From the NCBI GenBank assembly GCA_019347795.1, contig JAHWKS010000053.1, positions 1 to 12,718 on the forward strand: a stretch of DNA of 12,718 bases. Reading direction: 5' to 3'. The stretch is from Planctomycetota bacterium (GTDB lineage Bacteria; Planctomycetota; Planctomycetia; Pirellulales; Pirellulaceae). The notes below the pieces were generated by a model. The model was not told the origin of the DNA. It made no database searches and saw nothing but the letters and a program-made list of their open reading frames with translations. The position numbers and the translations under genes were made by a program. This document shows positions 6,527 through 12,718 of this stretch, piece by piece; position 1 is the stretch's first letter, and each line of letters begins with the position of its first letter.

Positions 6527-6973
6527 TCAAGGCGCCTGGAAGCGGTGCTTCGGATGACGCACCGTGAGGACGGGGCAACTCGCGGTGCGAACCACGTTCT
6601 CCGCGACGCTGCCCAGAATCATGTGGGCCAGGGCCGTCCGGCCGTGTGTGCCCATGACGATCATTCCCATCTCCTGCTGGCGGGCGTAGCGGACGATTTC
6701 GACAATCGCGTCGCCCTTGAGCACGACGAACTCCGCCCGCAGCCGCGTCCGCTCCTGCGGGTCGAAGAGCGACTCCATCTGCAGCGTGGCCTTGGCGGCG
6801 TATTCGTCCCGGTAGCTTTGATCCGTCGTTTCCGCATTGAGGATCGGATCGTCCTCGACGTGGGCGACGTGCAGCGAGGCGCCGAGCGAAACGGCCAGCT
6901 CCTTCGCATACGCAAGGGCCGCCTCGGATGTCTCGCTGAAGTCCATCGCCACGAGAATCTTGTCGATCTTCAT
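6527..6973 (-). CDS. Universal stress protein, UspA family, ATP-binding type
   Basis: A 148-residue single-domain Usp. It begins 'MKIDKILVAMDFSE' with Asp11 at the first strand end and carries the ATP-binding motif G-x2-G-x9-G-S at Gly108, Gly111, Gly121-Ser122. The last strand 'CPVLTVRHPK' is typical. ATP-binding Usp proteins act as nucleotide-sensing stress regulators, often on a partner enzyme. Here the gene precedes pyruvate kinase with an 11-base gap, which links it to central energy metabolism, although direct control of the kinase is only a guess. A TATAAC -10-like hexamer lies 42 bases before the start; the ribosome site is weak. Confidence 0.93.
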   Translation of the reverse strand: MKIDKILVAMDFSETSEAALAYAKELAVSLGASLHVAHVEDDPILNAETTDQSYRDEYAAKATLQMESLFDPQERTRLRAEFVVLKGDAIVEIVRYARQQEMGMIVMGTHGRTALAHMILGSVAENVVRTASCPVLTVRHPKHRFQAP

Positions 6974-7014
6974 GGTGTTTGAGTTCGGCGAATCCGGTCG
7001 TACGCGTCGTGTGG

Positions 7015-7020
7015 GTTATA
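7015..7020 (-). promoter_or_regulatory. Possible -10 box of the usp-pyk operon
   Basis: On the minus strand the hexamer reads TATAAC (5 of 6 to consensus), 42 bases before the usp ATG. The matching -35 position is poor. The rest of the 158-base divergent gap (6974-7131) holds a GC-rich GGCCGGCCGGC patch and a 12-bp palindrome at 7092-7103, with no other clear signal. Confidence 0.3.
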
Positions 7021-7131
7021 CCGCCAAAGTCATCCGCACGCCAGTGGCGGCCGGCCGGCGATGACGCATGACTGGCGGCTGTGAGGTATGCTCCCCATGG
7101 GGAATGAATCACCGATACGGGAGCCGAAGCT

Positions 7132-7578
7132 ATGTGGGATGGACGACGTCAACGGATCGTGCTGGACCGCGTGCAGTGGGTGCTCGTGGTGCGGGTCTTT
7201 TCGTACTGGCTGTATTGCCTGTTGGCGGCGTCGCTGATCGCCTGCTGCTGGATCGCCTGGATGGACGCTCCGGCGTCGTCGGGCGATTTGATGCTGAGCG
7301 TCTTCCGCCGGTTCGGCCTGGTCTTCGCCGCCACCGCAGCGGTGATGCCGCTGGTGCTGTTCGACGTGCTGCGGCTGAGCCATCGCTTTGCCGGCCCGAT
7401 GTTTCGCCTCCGCCAGGCGCTGCGACAGGCGGCCGAAGGAGAGAACACGCCGCCGCTCCACTTCCGCGACGACGACTTCTGGCGCGACGTGGCCGAAGAT
7501 TTCAACCGCGCCTTCGCTCATCGCATGAGCCAGCCGGGTGAACCAGCCGCGACCCGGGAGTCAGCGTCCCGCGGCTGA
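7132..7578 (+). CDS. Small two-helix membrane protein with a HAMP-like cytoplasmic segment
   Basis: 148 residues. Two transmembrane helices (about 22-44 and 61-82) are joined by a short loop. They are followed by 'GPMFRLRQALRQAAEGE' and, after a linker, 'DDFWRDVAEDFNRAF' (about 88-131). This helix-linker-helix pattern, with a Pro at the membrane exit and 'E-D-F-N' in the second helix, resembles a HAMP signal-relay domain. No kinase, chemotaxis or cyclase output domain follows, so it may act by pairing with another protein. Similar short proteins are, as I recall, frequent in planctomycetes. The start at 7132 has GGGAG 8 bases upstream. Its 3' end overlaps hemW tail to tail by 18 bases. Function unknown. 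Confidence 0.75.
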   Translation: MWDGRRQRIVLDRVQWVLVVRVFSYWLYCLLAASLIACCWIAWMDAPASSGDLMLSVFRRFGLVFAATAAVMPLVLFDVLRLSHRFAGPMFRLRQALRQAAEGENTPPLHFRDDDFWRDVAEDFNRAFAHRMSQPGEPAATRESASRG

Positions 7579-8763
7579 GGCGCCTTGCAGCAACTCCGGC
7601 CAGAGCGAGTCGCTTACCAGCAGTCCGTCGCGGGTGAGAAGCAATCGATCGCCGGCGCGCGCCAGCAGCCGCCACTCGAGAAAACGCTCGATCGCCTCGC
7701 CGGCCAGTTCCTCGGCGGAATGTGCCGTGTCTCGCTGAAACTCGCGGAGCGAGACCCCCTCGATTCTCCGCAGGCCCAGCACGAGCTTCTCGCGGGCTTG
7801 CTCCTCGGGCGAGAGCGTCTCGCTCTCGGCCACGGGGGACTGCCCGGCCTCGATGCGGCGGCGCCAGGTGAACGTGCTGCGATGGTTCGCGGAGCGGGTG
7901 TCGCCGACGTAGCGGGCGGCGCCGGGACCGACGGCCCAGTACCGGCCGCCGCTCCAGTAGACCTCGTTGTGCCGGCACCGATGCCCCGGCCGGGCGAAGT
8001 TGGACACTTCGTAATGCTCCAAGCCCGCCGACGTGAGCGTGTCGATGGCCGACTCGTACATCGCCCGCTCCGCGTCTTCCTCGACCGACGCCAGTTCGCC
8101 CCGCAGCCGGCGTCCCCAAAACGTCGTGCCGAGCTCGTACGTCAGGCCATACGTCGAGAGATGATCCGGCTGCAGCTCCAGCGCTGCGGTCAAGTCGCGT
8201 CGCCATCCTTCAAGCGTTTCCCCGGGCGCCCCGAAGATCAAGTCGAGCGAGAGCGAGGCAAAGCGCGGCCGGCAGATCGCAACAGCGCGGCGAATATGCT
8301 CGTCCTCATGGTCCCGCTCCAGGCGCCGCAGCTTCTCCGAATCGAAGGACTGGGCGCCGAGGCTGATGCGGGTCACGCCGAACTCCGCCAGCACGTCCGC
8401 TTTTGTTTCGTCAATGTCGCCGGGGTTCGCCTCGACCGACCATTCGCAATCTCCCCTTGGCGGAAACCATCGCCGCACCGCCGACAGCAACCGCCGCAAC
8501 TGGGGGCCGCTCAGATGCGTCGGCGTCCCGCCGCCCAGAAAGAGCGTCTCGACCGCCGCCGGCTCGCCCAGGGACGCCATCTCCCGCTCGATCGCGTCCA
8601 GGTAGGCTTCGATCAGATCATCCCGCCCCGCCACAACCGTGAAGTTGCAGTACCCGCACCGATGCCGGCAGAAGGGGACGTGCACATACGCCGCCCGCGG
8701 CGTCGGCGCCTGTACTTCGCGGGTGTGCCGGCTGTGCATGAGTGAAGGGGATTTCGATCGCAT
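7561..8763 (-). CDS. hemW: HemW-type radical SAM protein (heme chaperone; formerly coproporphyrinogen oxidase-like)
   Basis: A 400-residue radical SAM protein with the 4Fe-4S motif C-x3-C-x2-C at Cys32, Cys36 and Cys39 ('FCRHRCGYCNF'), the 'LFLGGGTPTHL' strand, 'SVEANPGDI', 'ISLGAQSFD', 'SLDLIFGAPGET' and the HemW hallmark 'HNEVYW'. The C-terminal HemW domain ends in a winged-helix-like 'LLLTRDGLLVSDSLW'. HemW proteins bind heme and deliver it to membrane respiratory enzymes; most lack coproporphyrinogen dehydrogenase activity despite older names. The gene follows the ABC permease by 15 bases on the same strand and may be co-transcribed. No strong ribosome site precedes the ATG at 8763; an internal ATG at codon 9 is an alternative. 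Confidence 0.92.
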   Translation of the reverse strand: MRSKSPSLMHSRHTREVQAPTPRAAYVHVPFCRHRCGYCNFTVVAGRDDLIEAYLDAIEREMASLGEPAAVETLFLGGGTPTHLSGPQLRRLLSAVRRWFPPRGDCEWSVEANPGDIDETKADVLAEFGVTRISLGAQSFDSEKLRRLERDHEDEHIRRAVAICRPRFASLSLDLIFGAPGETLEGWRRDLTAALELQPDHLSTYGLTYELGTTFWGRRLRGELASVEEDAERAMYESAIDTLTSAGLEHYEVSNFARPGHRCRHNEVYWSGGRYWAVGPGAARYVGDTRSANHRSTFTWRRRIEAGQSPVAESETLSPEEQAREKLVLGLRRIEGVSLREFQRDTAHSAEELAGEAIERFLEWRLLARAGDRLLLTRDGLLVSDSLWPELLQGASAAGR

Positions 8764-8778
8764 TTCGCCGCTTCGGCC

Positions 8779-9633
8779 TCAACTGCTGGCGCTGCGATAG
8801 CTCACGAGCGCGCGGTTGAAGATTCGGCGCGAGACGAGCACGCTTCCCGCGGTTGCAAAAACCGCGAAGCCCGCCAGCGGCCACTCCCACCACAGCCGCG
8901 GCTCGAGCGGCTTGGCCAATATCCGCGCCGGCACGTTCACCACGACCAGCACCGGCACAATATACGTGAACAGCACCCGCAGCGAGCCGCCCACCGCGCC
9001 GCTGTAAATCTCCATCGGATAGCGGGAGAAGTTCGTGATGTAAAACCAGAAGTTATACAGCGACTGGTTCCTTCCCAACCAAATGCTGGTGGCCGCCAGC
9101 ACGATCATCAGGCTATAGAGGATCACGGCCCCGCACCCGAGATAGAAGATGTACAGCACGACCATCAGCGGCGTCAGCGCCAGCGGATCCGTCGCGCGGG
9201 TCACCAGGCGCGACAGACTGTACACCAGCAGCGCCAGTCCCAGCACGAAGTTCGCCAACGACGACCAATCCACCTTGTGAAAGGAAATCAAGAACTGCGT
9301 ATCGATCGGCTTCAAAAGCGCGAAGTCGAGTCCGCCCGTGCGGATCAGCTCACTGAACTCTTCCGCGTTAGGCATGAAGAACGCTTGCACCAGGCTGTTC
9401 ACCAGCCAGGTGGTGGCGAGAAACACAAAAAACTCATACTGTCCCCACCCGGTTCCTTCGCCGATCTGGTTCGTGTATTGAAACACGAGCAGATAAAAGC
9501 CCAGGTTCATCGCCGTCCACGACATGGACGAGATGCACTCGATGAGAAAGTTCACGCGGAACGTCATGTCGCGGATCAAGCTGTTCCGCGCAAACGTCCC
9601 GAAGACACGAAGGTAAGACAACGGGTCGTGCAT
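8779..9633 (-). CDS. ABC-2 family transporter permease
   Basis: A 284-residue membrane protein with about six predicted transmembrane segments (near 25-50, 66-88, 125-145, 152-182, 218-236 and 252-268). The cytoplasmic motif 'IRTGGLDFALLKPID' (97-111) and the C-terminal 'FNRALVSYRSASS' match the ABC-2 permease group represented by COG3694. In other genomes this subunit is paired with a second permease and an ATPase for drug, lipid or polysaccharide export. Neither partner follows here, as the next gene is hemW, and the gene before it is a ligase, so the rest of the transporter must be encoded elsewhere. Substrate unknown. A GGTAGGA-type ribosome site precedes the ATG. Confidence 0.88.
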   Translation of the reverse strand: MHDPLSYLRVFGTFARNSLIRDMTFRVNFLIECISSMSWTAMNLGFYLLVFQYTNQIGEGTGWGQYEFFVFLATTWLVNSLVQAFFMPNAEEFSELIRTGGLDFALLKPIDTQFLISFHKVDWSSLANFVLGLALLVYSLSRLVTRATDPLALTPLMVVLYIFYLGCGAVILYSLMIVLAATSIWLGRNQSLYNFWFYITNFSRYPMEIYSGAVGGSLRVLFTYIVPVLVVVNVPARILAKPLEPRLWWEWPLAGFAVFATAGSVLVSRRIFNRALVSYRSASS

Positions 9634-9708
9634 GGCTGTGTCCTACCATGCCCGCCGGCGGCGCGGCAAGGCGCATGCCCGCGATCGCTCCCTCACGCTG
9701 GCGCCGGA

Positions 9709-11178
9709 TTACGCCACGCTCGCTTTGCGCTTCTCGATGCGGCGGAGGAAAACGGCCATGATGCGGCGGTAGAGCTCCTCTTTGAGGATCGAGTCTTCGC
9801 AGCCCGCGTCGAGGTTCGGGTTCTCGTTCACCTCGATCACGTAGTAGGCGCCGCCGGACTCCTTCACATCCACCCCGTAGAGGCCGTCTCCCACGAGGTT
9901 TGCGGCTTTGAGAGCGGCCGCCACCGCCTTTCGCGGCGCCAGCTCCACCGGCACGGTCTCGAACCGGCCGTAGCGGCTGTTGTGGTCGGCCGCGTCCTGG
10001 CGGATGATCTGCCAGTGCTTGGGCGCCATGAAATACTTGCACGCATACAGCGGCTGCCGGTCGAGAATGCCGATCCGCCAGTCGAACGTCGTCGGCAGAA
10101 ATGCCTGAGCCACGACCAGGTCCGACTCCTCAAAGTAGCGGGCCAGACAGGAGGCCAGTTCCTCAGAATCTTCGACCTTCGCCACGCCTTGCGAGAAGGA
10201 GCTGTCGGGCTTCTTCAGCACGCAGGGGAATCCCAGCTCGTCGGCAATCGTCGCGGCGTTGTCTTTGTGCACCACAAGCGTCTTCGGCGCCGGGACCTTG
10301 CTCCGCTGGAGCATCTCGGCCAGGTAGACCTTGTTCGTGCAGCGGACGATCGACTGCGGATCGTCGATCACCACCAGCCCCTCGCTGACGGCCCGGCGAG
10401 AGAAGCGATACGTGTAGCGGTTGACGAACGTGGTGTCGCGAATGAAGAGGCCGTCAAACTCGCCGAGCCGGCCGTAATCGTCGCGGGTGATCAGCTCCGC
10501 GCTCATCTCCATCGACTCGGCGGCCTTGATGAATTTCTTCAGGGCCTTGGGATCGGACGGCGGATACGGATCCTCGGGATTGTGGAGGATCGCCAGGTCA
10601 AACCGCGCCCGCACTTTCTTACGGACCCCGGAGCGACGGCCGGCGAAGTGCTCCGTGGCCGCCTGGATGACGAAGGGCCAGTGCGTCTCCGGCACCTCGT
10701 TGGCGGCGATGGCGCCGAGCCTTCGCAGCGTCCAGCCGTCTTTCTCCCGGGCGAAATTCGCCCGCAAGAGCGGGGCCTGGAACTGGTTGAACAGCCGTAG
10801 GCTGAGCCGCTCGTATCGCTTCGCAAGATTCCGGCCGAAGTAAATGCTAAGCGTGAAGCGGTCGGACTTAATCGGCGCCAGGCTATGTTGGATCAGATCA
10901 TCCAGATCGTCGGACACCAGCCGCACGATCGCCTGCGTCTTGAGGTCCTGGATGGCCGTGATGCTCGGCTGCGGCTTGTGCCCCCGGGCCTCCGCCAATA
11001 GCGAAACGTAATAGCCGGTCGTCTGATAGCGGTACGAGCGGCAGAGATTGAAGAGCTTGACTCCCCGCATCTCGCTGTAGGCGGGGTTGGTGAGATACGC
11101 CCGCGCGTCCACCACCTCCACGTTCTCGATCGGCGCCGGCCAGTCTTTGGGATTGTTGGTGACAATCAGAATCGGCAT
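9709..11178 (-). CDS. RimK-like ATP-grasp ligase with RLAN-type N-terminal domain
   Basis: 489 residues. The N-terminal part (about 1-150) matches the RLAN domain found ahead of some RimK-like ligases: 'ILIVTNNPKDWP' and 'VKLFNLCRSYRYQTTGYYVSLLAEARGHKPQPS'. The C-terminal ATP-grasp domain (about 280-480) has 'VLKKPDSSFSQGVAKV' (ATP-binding lysine and Ser/Gly loop) and 'YVIEVNENPNLDAG', with Glu449 and Asn451 as probable Mg ligands. ATP-grasp enzymes of this type join an amino acid, often glutamate, to a carboxylate of a peptide, protein or metabolite. The ATG at 11178 is preferred to an in-frame TTG at 11190, which would give only four more residues; the ATG has GGGGA 5 bases upstream. It follows the C39-like peptidase by 17 bases. 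The acceptor substrate is unknown. Confidence 0.9.
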   Translation of the reverse strand: MPILIVTNNPKDWPAPIENVEVVDARAYLTNPAYSEMRGVKLFNLCRSYRYQTTGYYVSLLAEARGHKPQPSITAIQDLKTQAIVRLVSDDLDDLIQHSLAPIKSDRFTLSIYFGRNLAKRYERLSLRLFNQFQAPLLRANFAREKDGWTLRRLGAIAANEVPETHWPFVIQAATEHFAGRRSGVRKKVRARFDLAILHNPEDPYPPSDPKALKKFIKAAESMEMSAELITRDDYGRLGEFDGLFIRDTTFVNRYTYRFSRRAVSEGLVVIDDPQSIVRCTNKVYLAEMLQRSKVPAPKTLVVHKDNAATIADELGFPCVLKKPDSSFSQGVAKVEDSEELASCLARYFEESDLVVAQAFLPTTFDWRIGILDRQPLYACKYFMAPKHWQIIRQDAADHNSRYGRFETVPVELAPRKAVAAALKAANLVGDGLYGVDVKESGGAYYVIEVNENPNLDAGCEDSILKEELYRRIMAVFLRRIEKRKASVA

Positions 11179-11195
11179 TCCGGTCCCCAAAAATG

Positions 11196-11984
11196 CTAAG
11201 CGGGCGTGGGTGGAGTCGGCTCGCCGGGGGCGGGGAGCTTCTCGCTTTCCGAAGCCGAGAGGGCGCCGCGCCGCCGAGCCTCCTTTCCCGGCTCGATAAT
11301 CAACAAATTGGCGTCATAGGTCAAGACGCCCAGCATGATCGCGCACACGAGCCGGGCCAGCGGCACCTCGTAATAGTGGGCTTGACCGCCAGGGTTCGGC
11401 AGATATGGATCGGCCACCAGCACGCGGCGATGCTTCTTGTCGTAGCCGCTCAAGACGACGAAGTGGCCCGTCGGATAGCCGCGGACGTCGTCCGGCTCGC
11501 AGGTCGGGCCGATCTCGCGGGCGGCGCCGTAGAGATAGGTCGAGCTCAGCCCCGCCAAAACCGGGACGCCGCGCTTGAGGAAGCGACGGATGAGGCCCGA
11601 GGTCAAATCCTCCATCGCGATCTCGCCCCCCTCGCTGAGAAAATCGATGTACGCCCGGCCGGCGCGGTGCAATCGCAGCGAATCTTTCGCGGCCATTTGG
11701 GCGTGCAATTTCTCGATCAGCGGCGGCTTCGCAACGCGGAACCACGTCGGGTCGAACACCGCGAGGTTGTACGTGTAGATCGTGGCCTTGTAACCGCGGG
11801 CCAATGCGTGCCGGCCGAGCAGGACCGCCAGCGTGCCGCCTTCCTCCAGTTGCGGCGTTTCCCGAATGACCGTCTCCAGCGGCATCTCATCGCGGTAGTA
11901 ACGATAAACCGCGTGCAGACACGTTGGTCCGCAGGTGACGTTGTCCGGTTGGCGGAGGATATCGAGCTCGAACAGCTTCCACAC
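11196..11984 (-). CDS. C39-like cysteine peptidase, partner of the RimK-like ligase
   Basis: A 262-residue papain-like cysteine peptidase. 'LRQPDNVTCGPTC' gives oxyanion Gln12 and nucleophile Cys18; His174 ('GHFVVLSGYD') and Asp192 ('VADPY') complete the triad in the expected order. C39-fold peptidases cleave after Gly-Gly in leader peptides or act on amide-linked conjugates. There is no ABC transporter fusion, signal peptide or membrane helix, so this one should be cytosolic. In many proteobacteria a similar domain is fused to a GNAT acetyltransferase next to a RimK-like gene; here the acetyltransferase is missing. The C-terminal about 35 residues (after 'LLIIEPGKEARRRG') are Pro/Glu-rich and probably disordered. 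The start is the GTG at 11984, with no Shine-Dalgarno sequence but a pyrimidine tract upstream, so the exact start is uncertain. Confidence 0.85.
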   Translation of the reverse strand: MWKLFELDILRQPDNVTCGPTCLHAVYRYYRDEMPLETVIRETPQLEEGGTLAVLLGRHALARGYKATIYTYNLAVFDPTWFRVAKPPLIEKLHAQMAAKDSLRLHRAGRAYIDFLSEGGEIAMEDLTSGLIRRFLKRGVPVLAGLSSTYLYGAAREIGPTCEPDDVRGYPTGHFVVLSGYDKKHRRVLVADPYLPNPGGQAHYYEVPLARLVCAIMLGVLTYDANLLIIEPGKEARRRGALSASESEKLPAPGEPTPPTPA

Positions 11985-12237
11985 GTGCGTGCAGCGAGAA
12001 GAGAAAGAAGGAAGAGGGAGGTCGGGCAGTCGTCCAGCAATTCTAAACCCCAGAACGCCCGGCGCCAGAGCCGGCGCCCAAAGTCCGCGGCCTCTCTAGC
12101 TTTGGCGGAGCAGGCAGCTTAGAATTCCCTTTGACCGATGGGCCAAGCGGAGGAGGCGCCGCGGGGAGCGCTGGTCAACCCGCCCCGGCAAGAAGACGGC
12201 GGCCATCGTACGTGTTCCCTTTTGCAAGCGGCAGGAG
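11985..12237. other. Divergent intergenic region between the C39-like peptidase and FHA genes
   Basis: These 253 bases hold no gene I can support. They contain a 26-base pure purine run (11996-12021, a pyrimidine run on the peptidase transcript), two direct copies of CCGGCGCC (12059-12066 and 12071-12078) that can also fold as GGCGCC-N6-GGCGCC, and an inverted pair AATTCTAA (12039-12046) / TTAGAATT (12119-12126) flanking a 72-base spacer. No convincing -35/-10 pair was found in either direction. Confidence 0.6.
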
Positions 12238-12708
12238 ATGATCCGGTTTTCGTTGCGCGTGCTGGACGGCGCTGACCGAGGGCGCGTCTACGATGACCTC
12301 GCGCCCCCCATCACCCTGGGGCGCGAGGAGGGGAACACGATCCAGCTTAACGACGAGCGGGTCAGCCGATATCACGTCAAGATTCAGGAAGACCACGACA
12401 AGCTGGTCCTCACCGACCTGGAGAGCACCAACGGCACCAAGGTCAACGGCGAAGACGTGCAGCTCCGCATCCTTCGCTACGGCGATATGATCGCCCTCGG
12501 CCGGTCGGTGCTGCTGTTCGGCAATCGCGACCAGATCGCCTCCCGGCTGGCCGAGCTGCGGGGAGAGCCGGCGGGGGACCTGACGCGGCATCCGGGCGAA
12601 TCGAAGGTCGGCTCATCCCGCTCCTCGGCGCCGCTCGATTTCGAATTGAGCTGGAGCCATCGCGAAGACATCCAATCGACGATGCACATCCTGGAGCCGC
12701 CGCAGTAG
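12238..12708 (+). CDS. FHA-domain protein, short form
   Basis: 156 residues with one forkhead-associated domain (about 6-97), a phosphothreonine-peptide binding module. Key residues are Gly28-Arg29 ('LGRE'), Ser43-Arg44-x-His46 ('SRYH'), Asn65-Gly66 ('STNGT') and Asn70-Gly71. The remaining about 55 residues are polar and end in 'REDIQSTMHILEPPQ' with no second domain. It probably serves as a phospho-dependent adaptor for Ser/Thr kinase signalling. The tail looks like the linker that in longer FHA proteins leads to GAF, SpoIIE-phosphatase or other output domains, so the gene may be a split or shortened version; the sequence ends 10 bases later. AGGAG directly touches the ATG at 12238 with no spacer, so the true initiation codon is uncertain. 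Confidence 0.88.
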   Translation: MIRFSLRVLDGADRGRVYDDLAPPITLGREEGNTIQLNDERVSRYHVKIQEDHDKLVLTDLESTNGTKVNGEDVQLRILRYGDMIALGRSVLLFGNRDQIASRLAELRGEPAGDLTRHPGESKVGSSRSSAPLDFELSWSHREDIQSTMHILEPPQ

Positions 12709-12718
12709 TCGCAACGGG

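Noticed and set aside
5019..6557. Long plus-strand open frame (about 512 codons) opposite pyruvate kinase
   Set aside because: It is the antisense shadow of a clearly conserved gene in GC-rich DNA; its translation is Arg/Gly/His-rich with no recognisable domain.
7041..7061. GC-rich GGCCGGCCGGC patch with CGCCAGTGGCG hairpin
   Set aside because: No T tract and GC-biased composition makes such pairings common; no terminator or operator call is justified.
7092..7103. Perfect 12-bp palindrome TCCCCATGGGGA upstream of the HAMP-like gene
   Set aside because: It is short, GC-rich and not placed over a recognisable promoter; I cannot separate it from chance.
7585..8745. Plus-strand open frame opposite hemW
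   Set aside because: Antisense shadow; the minus strand carries all HemW motifs.
9277..10800. Long plus-strand open frame (about 507 codons) across the permease and RimK-like genes
   Set aside because: It runs antisense across two unrelated conserved genes and their gap; composition is typical of a shadow frame.
12039..12126. Inverted pair AATTCTAA/TTAGAATT as mobile-element ends
   Set aside because: Only 8 bases each, with no target duplication and no transposase between them; the TTAGAATT copies also do not form promoters with a -35 at proper spacing.
1..12718. CRISPR arrays, tRNA or rRNA genes, insertion sequences, phage genes
   Set aside because: No regularly spaced direct repeats, cloverleaf-like segment, transposase or phage motif was seen on either strand.

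Overview
The window is GC-rich, densely coding bacterial chromosome, most likely from a planctomycete of the Pirellulales type. The pointers are a cytoplasmic-looking sulfatase, a minimal HAMP-like membrane protein, an FHA protein, and short dispersed hairpins of the 'CACGCTTTAGCGTG' kind that I associate with planctomycete intergenic DNA. The taxonomic call is inference. I see no tRNA, rRNA, insertion sequence, CRISPR array or phage gene.

Layout. (1) 15-1507, plus strand: a JAMM/MPN metalloprotease followed by a ThiF/E1-type adenylating enzyme. This is the E1 plus deconjugase half of a prokaryotic ubiquitin-like module; its E2 and ubiquitin-like partners would lie left of the window if they exist. 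(2) 1508-1704: two mutually exclusive hairpins, one of them a Rho-independent terminator, then a strong sigma-70-type promoter whose -10 lies inside a 25-bp near-perfect palindrome. (3) 1705-3168: nicotinate phosphoribosyltransferase (NAD salvage), convergent with a small DUF4235-like membrane protein (3187-3507, minus). (4) 3591-5003: a type I sulfatase without signal peptide, possibly from a leaderless transcript. (5) 5064-6973, minus: universal stress protein then pyruvate kinase, 11 bases apart, so probably one operon. (6) 7132-7578, plus: a two-helix membrane protein ending in a HAMP-like helical segment, overlapping hemW tail to tail by 18 bases. (7) 7561-9633, minus: hemW-type radical SAM protein and an ABC-2 permease. 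(8) 9709-11984, minus: a C39-like cysteine peptidase followed by a RimK-like ATP-grasp ligase with an RLAN-type N-terminus, a compact peptide-bond making and breaking pair. (9) 12238-12708, plus: a short FHA-domain protein that ends soon after the FHA domain.

Most genes are housekeeping. The two parts worth most attention are the JAMM-E1 pair at the left edge and the RimK/C39 pair at the right. Both combine an ATP-dependent activating or ligating enzyme with a peptidase, which suggests reversible protein or peptide modification. The regulatory region in front of pncB is the best-supported control element.
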